A stretch of 12,192 nucleotides of DNA from Oscillospiraceae bacterium (GTDB lineage: Bacteria; Bacillota; Clostridia; Oscillospirales; Oscillospiraceae), in assembly GCA_017400415.1 (NCBI GenBank), contig JAFPTE010000102.1, positions 1 through 12,192 of the forward strand. Direction: 5' to 3'. The notes beneath the pieces are model-generated. The model was not told the origin of the DNA and ran no database searches. It saw only the letters and a program-made list of their open reading frames with translations. Below, piece after piece: positions 6,193 to 12,192 of this stretch (position 1 is the first letter of the stretch; each line of letters begins with the position of its first letter). Both the position numbers and the translations under genes were made by a program.

Positions 6193-7146
6193 ATGAAGAG
6201 AATAATTGGATTTTTTATTGTGTTCGTTATGCTTTTCAGCCTTGCAGCCTGCGCCAGACCGGAGGCAAAGCCCGGTGAAATCCGGGTGGGCTCCCTGAAC
6301 GGGCCCACCACCATGGGCCTTGTGGACCTGATGGACCGGGCGGAGAAGGGCGGGACCGAGGACGCCTACGTCTTCACCCGCTGCACCCAGGCGGACGAGC
6401 TGGCCGCCAAAGTCGCCGGGGGCCAGGTGGATATCGCCCTGGTGCCCGCAAACCTGGCCGCCGTGCTCTATAAGCGCACAAACGGCGCCGTTGCCGTCAT
6501 CGACGTGAACACCCTGGGGGTGCTGTACTGCGTCACCGGGGATGAGAAGATAACCTCCATCCGTGACCTGGCGGGCAAGACCGTTGTGCTGACGGGCCAG
6601 GGCACCACCCCGGAGCATACCCTCCGGTACCTGCTGGATAAGTACGGCATCACGGACTGCACCCTGGAATTCAGGAGCGAGGCCGGAGAGGTGGCCGCCG
6701 TCCTGGCAGGCGACCCGGGCAAAATCGCCGTGCTGCCCCAGCCCTTCGCCACCTCCGCCCAGATGCAGAACACCGCCCTCCGGGAGGCCTTCTCCCTCTC
6801 CGACGCCTGGGACGCCCTGGGCGGCAGCGCCCGGATGCTCACCGGCGTCACCATAGTCCGGCGGGACTTCCTGGAGGAGTATCCCCAGGCCGTGAAGCGC
6901 TTCATGGCGGAGCACAAAAAGAGCGCCGGGGCCGCCGCTGAAGTCATCGCCCCCCTGGTGGTGAGGTACGGAATAATCGCCAAGGAGCCCGTGGCCAACC
7001 GGGCCATCCCCAAGTGCGGCATAACCTATCTGGACGGGGCGGAGATGAAGGCCGCCCTGGAGGGCTACCTTGCGGTGCTCCACTCCGCCGACCCGGCCTC
7101 CGTGGGAGGCCAGCTGCCCGGCAGCGACTTCTACTATGTGGGCTGA
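6193..7146 (+). CDS. ABC transporter substrate-binding lipoprotein (NMT1/SsuA-like)
   Basis: This 317-residue protein starts at ATG 6193 behind GAAGGA (6177-6182). Residues 1-20 are a lipoprotein signal peptide ending in lipobox LAAC with Cys20, so it is anchored on the outer face of the membrane. The mature part has the two-lobe layout of the NMT1/THI5 and sulfonate/nitrate-binding group: IRVGSLNGPTTMGL (30-43), AAKVAGGQVDIALVPANLAAVLY (71-93), DLAGKTVVLTGQGTTPEHTLRYLL (125-148) and KIAVLPQPFA (177-186). It should deliver a small solute to the permease encoded next, whose start it overlaps by 11 bases. Members of this group bind aliphatic sulfonates, nitrate, thiamine precursors, riboflavin and others. 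No neighbouring biosynthetic gene or riboswitch picks one, so the substrate is left open. Confidence 0.9.
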   Translation: MKRIIGFFIVFVMLFSLAACARPEAKPGEIRVGSLNGPTTMGLVDLMDRAEKGGTEDAYVFTRCTQADELAAKVAGGQVDIALVPANLAAVLYKRTNGAVAVIDVNTLGVLYCVTGDEKITSIRDLAGKTVVLTGQGTTPEHTLRYLLDKYGITDCTLEFRSEAGEVAAVLAGDPGKIAVLPQPFATSAQMQNTALREAFSLSDAWDALGGSARMLTGVTIVRRDFLEEYPQAVKRFMAEHKKSAGAAAEVIAPLVVRYGIIAKEPVANRAIPKCGITYLDGAEMKAALEGYLAVLHSADPASVGGQLPGSDFYYVG

Positions 7147-7882
7147 GACGGCAAAAAAGCTCGGGGCCGCCGCCTTCTGGCTCCTCATCTGGCAGGCGCT
7201 GGCCCTGGCCGTACATAATTCCATCGCCCTGGCAGGGCCATGGGAGACGGTCCTGGCCCTCTTTTCCCTCCTGCCCACCGGGGATTTCTGGCTGGCGGTG
7301 GGGGGCAGCGCCCTGCGCATAATCGGCGGCTTTCTGCTGGGCAGTGCCCTGGGGGTGCTGCTGGCGGCCCTGGCTTACCGGTTCCGGCCCCTTCGCACTC
7401 TGCTGGCGCCCCTCATGGGTGCCCTGAAGGCGGTGCCCGTGGCCAGCTTCGTCATCCTGGCCCTTATAAGCCTGGGCAGCTCCATGCTGGCCCTGCTGGT
7501 GACCTTCACGGTGTCCTTACCCATTCTGTACCTGGCCACCCTGGAGGGCCTTGGGGCGGCGGACGGGAAGCTCCTGGAGATGGCAGCCATGTTCCGGATG
7601 GGCCTTGGAAGCCGCATCCGGGGCATATACCTGCCTGCCCTGGTGCCGGGCCTCCGCAGCGCCCTGGCTCTGGCCTCCGGCATGGCCTGGAAGTCCGGCA
7701 TCGCCGCCGAGGTCATCGGCCAGACCGCCGGTACCCTGGGCAACGAGCTTTACAGGGCAAAAATCTACCTGGAGACGGACAAGGTCCTGGCGGTCACCCT
7801 GACGGCGGTGGCCCTGGCCTGGCTCACGGGGAAGCTCGTGCTGCTCATCTTCGACCTGTGGGGAGGCGGGGACCGTGATTGA
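7136..7882 (+). CDS. ABC transporter permease (SsuC/TauC/ThiX-like)
   Basis: This 248-residue inner-membrane permease is of the usual length for the sulfonate/nitrate/taurine class. Hydrophobic helices lie near residues 11-32, 60-80, 91-115, 117-136, 172-190 and 218-239. The cytoplasmic EAA loop, which contacts the ATPase, is at about 141-166 (GAADGKLLEMAAMFRMG, then RIRGIYLPALVPGL). The frame runs back to an ATG at 7070, but starting there would add an Arg/Pro-rich stretch inside the upstream gene. ATG 7136 gives a conventional N-terminus. It has no good ribosome site of its own, consistent with translational coupling to the overlapping upstream gene. The stop overlaps the start of the ATPase gene by eight bases. 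Confidence 0.9.
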   Translation: MWAETAKKLGAAAFWLLIWQALALAVHNSIALAGPWETVLALFSLLPTGDFWLAVGGSALRIIGGFLLGSALGVLLAALAYRFRPLRTLLAPLMGALKAVPVASFVILALISLGSSMLALLVTFTVSLPILYLATLEGLGAADGKLLEMAAMFRMGLGSRIRGIYLPALVPGLRSALALASGMAWKSGIAAEVIGQTAGTLGNELYRAKIYLETDKVLAVTLTAVALAWLTGKLVLLIFDLWGGGDRD

Positions 7883-8444
7883 ACTGCGAAGCGTTACAAA
7901 AACCTACGGCGGCGCCGCCTGCATCCATAAGCTCTCCCTGACTCTGGAGCCGGGCGGGCTTTACTGCGTCACGGGCCCCTCCGGCAGCGGGAAAACCACC
8001 CTCCTGCGGCTCATCATGGGCCTGGAAAAGCCGGACAGCGGCGAGATAATCACAAACGGAGCCGATTTCGGCGTCATGTTCCAGGAGGACAGGCTCCTGG
8101 AGGGCTTTGACGCCGCCGATAATCTGCGCCTTGCTTTGGGCATAAAAAGCCGCCCGGCGGCGAGGCGGGAGCTTCCGGAGCTCCTGGAGGAGGACGCGCT
8201 GGATAAGCCCGTGGGTAAGCTCTCCGGGGGCCAGCGGCGGCGGATCGCCCTGGTGCGGGCCATGGTGCTGCGCCGGAGCTGCTATCTGCTGGACGAGCCC
8301 TTTGCGGGCCTGGACGCAGAAAGCGCCGCCCGTGCCCTGGAATACATACGGAGGATGGCCCGAGGAAGCGCCGTTCTCATGGCCCTCCACGAAAAGGATA
8401 TACCGGCGGACGTGCGCCGGGTAATCCGCTTAAACAATCAATAA
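7875..8444 (+). CDS. ABC transporter ATP-binding protein
   Basis: This 189-residue ATPase starts at GTG 7875, eight bases after GGAGG (7862-7866). All nucleotide-binding elements are present: Walker A GPSGSGKT (34-41), Q-loop Gln70 in VMFQED, signature LSGGQ (116-120), Walker B CYLLDEP (136-142), D-loop GLD (145-147) and H-loop His172. It would power uptake with the permease and binding protein encoded directly upstream. It is shorter than the usual 240-260 residues of the SsuB/TauB class, ending soon after the H-loop; the frame shows no sign of truncation, so this looks like a natural compact form. The segment between Q-loop and signature is also short. The next gene starts only 39 bases downstream. 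Confidence 0.93.
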   Translation: MIELRSVTKTYGGAACIHKLSLTLEPGGLYCVTGPSGSGKTTLLRLIMGLEKPDSGEIITNGADFGVMFQEDRLLEGFDAADNLRLALGIKSRPAARRELPELLEEDALDKPVGKLSGGQRRRIALVRAMVLRRSCYLLDEPFAGLDAESAARALEYIRRMARGSAVLMALHEKDIPADVRRVIRLNNQ

Positions 8445-8463
8445 GCGCAGGAGGTCCCTGCGC
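8445..8463 (+). other. Intercistronic hairpin between ATPase gene and hydrogenase module
   Basis: GCGCAGG (8445-8451) and CCTGCGC (8457-8463) form a perfect 7-bp stem with an AGGTC loop, starting at the base after the stop codon. No T run follows, so it is not a standard terminator. It could stabilise the upstream message, mark a processing site or act as a partial attenuator. The AGGAGG in the hairpin is too far from the next ATG to serve it. Confidence 0.4.
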
Positions 8464-8483
8464 CGGAAATGAGGTAGAGAAAC

Positions 8484-10316
8484 ATGTCCAGACTCAGCAT
8501 CGTTACCAAGAACCGCTCACAGGAGACGGTGGAGGAGCTCTACAAGGACGCAGAACGGAGGATCCAGGCCAGCCAGCCGGGCCTCTGCCCTGTGGACCTG
8601 GCCAAAAGCTTTCTCCACATCTGCCACTCCCAGTCCTGCGGCAAGTGCACCCCCTGCCGTGTGGGCCTGGGTCAGCTTGAGGAGCTCATGGAGCAGGTGC
8701 TGTCCGGCACCGCCTCCCTGGAGACCCTCGACGTTATCGAGCGCACGGCGGAGAGCATCTTCGCTTCCGCAGACTGCGCCATCGGCCAGGAGGCCGCCCG
8801 CATGGTTCTGAAGGGCGTGAAGGGCTTCCGGGACGACTACGAGGAGCACATTGTCCACGGCCGCTGCCTGGGGCTCCAGAACCAGCCCGTGCCCTGCGTG
8901 GCCCTGTGCCCTGCCCATGTGGACATCCCGGGCTACATCTCCCTTATCTACGAGGGCAGATATGCGGACGCCGTCCGGCTCATTCGGAAGGATAACCCCC
9001 TGCCCGCCACCTGCGGCCTTATCTGCGAGCACCCCTGCGAGGTCCGCTGCCGCCGCACCATGGTGGACGACCCCATCAACATCCGGGGTCTGAAGCGCTT
9101 CGCCGTGGAGCACGAGGGCGAGATACCCGCACCCGAGTGCGCCCCGGCCACCGGCAAAAGGGTTGCCGTCATCGGCGGCGGTCCCTCCGGCCTTTCCGCA
9201 GCCTATTACCTCTCCCTCATGGGCCATGAGGTCACGGTCTTTGAGCAGCGCAAAAAGCTGGGCGGCATGCTCCGCTACGGAATCCCCAGCTACCGCCTGC
9301 CCCGGGAGGCCCTGGACCACGAGATTGAGGGCATGAAGAAGGCCGGCTTCAAAACCGTCTGCGGCGTCTCCATCGGCACGGATATCCTGCTGGAGGACCT
9401 GCGCCGGGAATATGACGCCATCTATATCGCCATCGGCGCCCACACGGACCGGAAGATAGGCATTGAGGGCGAGGACGCCAAGGGCGTCATCAGCGCCGTG
9501 GAGATGCTCCGGGCCATCGGCGACGACCAGTATCCGGACTATTCCGGCAAGCGCGTGGTCGTTGTGGGCGGCGGCAACGTGGCCATGGACGTGGCCCGCA
9601 GCGCCATCCGCCTGGGGGCAGAAAGCGTGCAGGTAGCCTACCGCCGCCGGAAGGCGGATATGACCGCACTGCCGGAGGAGGTGGAGGGCGCCGTGGCCGA
9701 CGGCTGCGAGATTCTGGAGCTCCACGCCCCCACCCGCATTGAGAAGGACGAGGCAGGCGCCGTGGCCGCCATCTGGGTGAAGCCCCAGATAGTGGGCCCC
9801 ATCAAGTGGGGCCGCCCCGCACCGGTAAACAGCGTCCAGGAGGAGAAGCGCATCCCCTGCGACCTGGTGCTGGTGGCCGTGGGCCAGGGCATCGACAGCC
9901 AGAAGTTCGGCGATTACGGCATTCCCGTGAAGCGGGGCAATATCAGCGCCCAGGAGTCCGGCCAGATTGAGAATATGGACGGCATCTTCTCCGGCGGCGA
10001 CTGCGTCACGGGCCCCGCCACGGTCATCCGGGCCATTGCCGGCGGCAAGGTGGCCGCCGCCAACATTGACGAGTACCTGGGCTTCCACCACGAGATTGAG
10101 TCCCAGGTGGAGATACCCCGCATCCGCTTTGACGACCACGAGCCCATGGGCCGGGTCAACATGACGGAGCGGCCCGCCCAGGAGCGGCGCTGCGACTTCA
10201 AGCTGATGGAACACTGCATGTCCGAGGAGGAGGCGCACCAGGAGTCCTCACGCTGCCTGCACTGCGACCACTTCGGCTACGGCATCTTTAAGGGAGGCAG
10301 GGAAGCAAAATGGTAA
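8484..10316 (+). CDS. Hydrogenase-associated FAD/Fe-S oxidoreductase: NuoF-type Fe-S domain fused to GltD/NfnB-like NAD(P)H module
   Basis: This 610-residue protein probably passes electrons between NAD(P)H and the hydrogenase encoded next. Residues 40-105 match the C-terminal 4Fe-4S domain of NuoF/HydB (SCGKCTPCRVG, C52/C55/C58, plus C98); the FMN- and NADH-binding parts of NuoF are absent. Residues 128-200 form the GltD-type N-terminal Fe-S domain (PCVALCPAHVDIPGYI; C177, C181, C185, C189). VAVIGGGPSG (227-236) is the FAD site, and VVVVGGGNVAMD (358-369) is the second dinucleotide fold, with YRRRKADM downstream suggesting NADPH. GGDCVTGPATVIRAIAGG (504-521) is the FAD-contacting C-terminal signature. 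A terminal CLHC (C591, C594) may hold further metal. The ATG follows GAGGT at 8471-8475. The stop overlaps the hydrogenase start by seven bases, indicating subunits of one complex. The domain order is clear; the cofactor preference and whether electrons are bifurcated are inference. Confidence 0.9.
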   Translation: MSRLSIVTKNRSQETVEELYKDAERRIQASQPGLCPVDLAKSFLHICHSQSCGKCTPCRVGLGQLEELMEQVLSGTASLETLDVIERTAESIFASADCAIGQEAARMVLKGVKGFRDDYEEHIVHGRCLGLQNQPVPCVALCPAHVDIPGYISLIYEGRYADAVRLIRKDNPLPATCGLICEHPCEVRCRRTMVDDPINIRGLKRFAVEHEGEIPAPECAPATGKRVAVIGGGPSGLSAAYYLSLMGHEVTVFEQRKKLGGMLRYGIPSYRLPREALDHEIEGMKKAGFKTVCGVSIGTDILLEDLRREYDAIYIAIGAHTDRKIGIEGEDAKGVISAVEMLRAIGDDQYPDYSGKRVVVVGGGNVAMDVARSAIRLGAESVQVAYRRRKADMTALPEEVEGAVADGCEILELHAPTRIEKDEAGAVAAIWVKPQIVGPIKWGRPAPVNSVQEEKRIPCDLVLVAVGQGIDSQKFGDYGIPVKRGNISAQESGQIENMDGIFSGGDCVTGPATVIRAIAGGKVAAANIDEYLGFHHEIESQVEIPRIRFDDHEPMGRVNMTERPAQERRCDFKLMEHCMSEEEAHQESSRCLHCDHFGYGIFKGGREAKW

Positions 10317-12052
10317 ACGTTACGATTGATGGCAAAAGAATTTCCGTGCCGGAGCGCACCAGAATACTGGACGCCGCCCGCATGGCCGGCGTCAATATCC
10401 CCACCCTCTGCTATTGGGAGGGCATAAACGAAATCGGCGCCTGCCGGGTCTGCGTGGTGGAGGTGGAGGGCTTTGACAAGCTCTTTACCGCCTGCAACAA
10501 CACCGTGGCGGAGGGCATGGTCATCCGCACCAACTCCGCCAAGGCCCGGGCTGCCCGGCGCAGCAACGTGGAGCTCATCCTCTCGGAGCACAACTCCAAC
10601 TGCGCCACCTGCGTGCGCAGCGGCAACTGCACCCTGCAGGATATCTCCCGAGACCTGGCCATCCGGGACCTGCCCTTCCCCAAGAACGTGCCCCAGAAAA
10701 AGCAGGAGGGCAATTTCCCCCTGGTGCGTGACTATTCCAAGTGCATAAAGTGCATGCGCTGCATCCAGGTCTGCGACAAGATCCAGGCCTCCAACGTCTG
10801 GGACGTTATCAACACCGGCGCCAAGACCACCGTTGACGTGCGGGACGTGTACCGGCTGGAGGACTCCAAGTGCGCCCTCTGCGGCCAGTGCATCACCCAC
10901 TGCCCCGTTGGGGCGCTCCACGAGCGGGACGACGTGGAGAAGGTGCTGGACGCCATAAACGACAAGGACAAGATAACCGTTGTGCAGATAGCCCCCTCCA
11001 TCCGCACCGCCTGGGGAGAGCCCTTCGGCCTGAAGCCGGAGGAGGCCACCGTGGAGCGGCTCTGTGAGGCTCTGAAGATGATGGGCGTGGACTACGTTTT
11101 CGACACCAACTTCTCCGCCGACCTGACCATTATGGAGGAGGGCAGCGAGTTCCTGGACCGCCTTGCCCATAAGGATACCGCCAGGTTCCCCATGTTCACC
11201 TCCTGCTGCCCGGGGTGGGTCCGGTTTGTAAAGGGCCATTACCCGGAGTTTGTGGACAATCTCTCCACTGCCAAGAGCCCCCAGCAGATGTTCGGCGCCG
11301 TGGCCAAGAGCTACTTCGCCGAAAAAATCGGGGCGGACCCGAAAAGCATCTTCTGCATCTCCATCATGCCCTGCCTGGCCAAGAAGCACGAGTGCGCCAT
11401 CCCCGCCATGAACGACGCCTGCGGTGACCCGGACGTGGACGTGGTGCTGACCACCCGGGAGGTGGACCGGCTCATCGCCAGCCACAGCATAGTACCCGGC
11501 CATATTCCGGAGCGTGAGCTGGACAGCCCCCTGGGCATAGGCTCCGGCGCCGGCAATATCTTCGGCGCCACCGGCGGCGTTATGGAGGCCGCCCTCCGCA
11601 CGGCCTACGCCCTGGTCATGGGCAAAAATCCGGACCCGGACGCCTTCAGGGACGTGCGGGGCATGGAGGGCTGGAAGGAGAAGACCTTCGACCTGGGCGG
11701 CACGAAGCTGCGGGTTGCCGTGGCCAACGGCCTGGGCAACGCCGATAAGCTCCTGAAGGCCATCAAGGCCGGCCGGGCGGACTACGATTTCGTGGAGATA
11801 ATGGCCTGTCCCGGCGGCTGCGTAGGCGGCGGCGGACAGCCCATCCACGATAACCAGTGGCGGGCCCCGGAGCGGGCGGAGGTGCTGTACAGCCAGGATA
11901 AGGCCATGACCCTCCGGTTCAGCCACGAGAATCCCTCCATCAAGCAGATCTATGAGGAGTTCTTCGGTAAGCCCCTGAGCCACACCTCCCATGAGCTCCT
12001 GCACACCGACCACCACGCCTGGCATATGCCGGAAGAGAAACAGGTCAAATGA
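10310..12052 (+). CDS. hydA: [FeFe] hydrogenase, M3-type catalytic subunit
   Basis: This 580-residue cytoplasmic enzyme reversibly reduces protons to H2. Every cluster of the CpI-like M3 layout is visible. The N-terminal 2Fe-2S domain has C34, C45, C48 and C62. The His-Cys 4Fe-4S cluster has H94, C98, C101 and C107. Two ferredoxin clusters use C145/C148/C151 with C198, and C188/C191/C194 with C155. The H-cluster motifs are L1 TSCCPGW (297-303), L2 MPCLAKKHE (353-361) and L3 EIMACPGGCVGGGGQP (496-511). Their ligands would be C300, C355, C500 and C504, with C299 as proton-relay cysteine. The His-rich tail (HTSHELLHTDHHAWH) is common in the family. No signal peptide is present. Maturases HydE, HydF and HydG are not in the window and must be elsewhere. 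Pairing with a GltD-like partner fits the subtype called group A2, glutamate-synthase-linked. Confidence 0.97.
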   Translation: MVNVTIDGKRISVPERTRILDAARMAGVNIPTLCYWEGINEIGACRVCVVEVEGFDKLFTACNNTVAEGMVIRTNSAKARAARRSNVELILSEHNSNCATCVRSGNCTLQDISRDLAIRDLPFPKNVPQKKQEGNFPLVRDYSKCIKCMRCIQVCDKIQASNVWDVINTGAKTTVDVRDVYRLEDSKCALCGQCITHCPVGALHERDDVEKVLDAINDKDKITVVQIAPSIRTAWGEPFGLKPEEATVERLCEALKMMGVDYVFDTNFSADLTIMEEGSEFLDRLAHKDTARFPMFTSCCPGWVRFVKGHYPEFVDNLSTAKSPQQMFGAVAKSYFAEKIGADPKSIFCISIMPCLAKKHECAIPAMNDACGDPDVDVVLTTREVDRLIASHSIVPGHIPERELDSPLGIGSGAGNIFGATGGVMEAALRTAYALVMGKNPDPDAFRDVRGMEGWKEKTFDLGGTKLRVAVANGLGNADKLLKAIKAGRADYDFVEIMACPGGCVGGGGQPIHDNQWRAPERAEVLYSQDKAMTLRFSHENPSIKQIYEEFFGKPLSHTSHELLHTDHHAWHMPEEKQVK

Positions 12053-12079
12053 GACCCGCTGCGCCGGGCTCTCATTTGA
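12045..12079 (+). other. Long hairpin across the hydA stop codon
   Basis: TCAAATGAGA (12045-12054) pairs with TCTCATTTGA (12070-12079). The stem is extended by CCCG (12055-12058) with CGGG (12065-12068), leaving one bulged C and a CTGCGC loop, about 14 pairs in all. The hydA TGA (12050-12052) is inside the left arm. No T run follows, so it is unlikely to be the main terminator; it may protect the 3' end or be part of a repeat with the bases that follow. Confidence 0.55.
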
Positions 12080-12164
12080 GCTGCTCGCGCTCCATCGCCT
12101 CGGCTGCGCCTTCTTGGTCGGCGTGAGGGCGAAACGATTGAATTATAGTATGTATGCAGTCTGA
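12080..12164. other. Unassigned intergenic segment after hydA
   Basis: These 85 bases carry no start codon with a ribosome site on either strand and no recognised RNA. The left part is G+C rich and the part from about 12130 is A+T rich. On the - strand the frame ending at 12072 reads ADQEGAAEAMEREQLK before its stop, a protein-like tail, but that frame runs back through the terminator hairpin and has no convincing start. It could be a dispersed intergenic repeat. Confidence 0.35.
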
Positions 12165-12191
12165 GGAGCGGCCGGATGGCCGCTCCTTTTT
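12165..12191 (+). terminator. Rho-independent terminator of the hydrogenase operon
   Basis: GGAGCGGCC (12165-12173) and GGCCGCTCC (12178-12186) form a perfect 9-bp G+C-rich stem with a GGAT loop, followed by five Ts (12187-12191). It is the first canonical terminator after the importer promoter at 6125, which suits a five-gene transcript. Confidence 0.9.
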
Positions 12192-12192
12192 A

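Noticed and set aside
6160..7320. 386-residue open frame on the - strand over the binding-protein gene
   Set aside because: It overlaps a sound lipoprotein gene with a promoter and ribosome site, and the antisense product is Gly/His-rich with no recognisable domain.
8517..10238. 573-residue open frame on the - strand opposite the oxidoreductase gene
   Set aside because: The + strand reading has clear Fe-S, FAD and NAD(P)H motifs. The antisense product is a His/Gly/Ala-rich shadow without any domain.
10277..12025. 582-residue open frame on the - strand opposite hydA
   Set aside because: It mirrors the codon bias of the hydrogenase gene, whose cluster ligands are all in place on the + strand.
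12072..12191. Coding region on the - strand entering from the right edge
   Set aside because: The frame passes through the perfect terminator hairpin and T run of the hydrogenase operon and has no start with a ribosome site inside the window.

Overview
The window looks like chromosomal DNA from a strict anaerobe of the Clostridia, most likely a G+C-rich gut lineage of the Oscillospiraceae type. This is inferred from three things: the [FeFe] hydrogenase module, the gene content, and G+C-rich codons beside AGGAGG-type ribosome sites. For scale, bases 7561-7620 count 39/60 G+C. Genus cannot be fixed from the sequence alone.

Bases 1-3064 (+ strand) are a tight run of housekeeping genes: the C-terminal half of cinA (cut by the window edge), a CPBP-family membrane protease, trmO (tRNA t6A methylation) and deoC (deoxyribose-phosphate aldolase). 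The run ends in a hairpin at 3071-3092 that can terminate transcription from both sides.

Bases 3145-5987 (- strand) form a signalling and surface block. An ECF-type sigma factor is preceded by a promoter resembling ECF autoregulatory sites. It overlaps a one-TM DUF4367-type protein, the probable anti-sigma factor. Downstream is an unrecognised lipoprotein with its own near-consensus sigma-A promoter. The lipoprotein gene is bracketed by two copies of a palindromic repeat, and its body is strikingly A+T rich (bases 3961-4020 count 21/60 G+C). The A+T-rich tract continues into the 3' end of the anti-sigma gene. This block is the most unusual part of the window.

Bases 6125-12192 (+ strand) hold a three-gene ABC importer (lipoprotein binding protein, permease, ATPase) behind a clear sigma-A promoter. 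Only 39 bases later comes a two-gene hydrogenase module: a flavoprotein joining a NuoF-type Fe-S domain to a GltD/NfnB-type NAD(P)H oxidoreductase, then a complete M3-type [FeFe] hydrogenase. No promoter was seen between importer and hydrogenase, so the five genes may share a transcript. The module probably couples NAD(P)H oxidation or reduction to H2 turnover in the cytoplasm. The right end has a hairpin across the hydA stop codon, an unexplained segment of about 85 bases, and a strong rho-independent terminator.

I found no CRISPR array, tRNA, rRNA, transposase or phage gene. No stretch over 300 bases lacks a gene. The largest intergenic gap (5988-6192) is a divergent promoter region.
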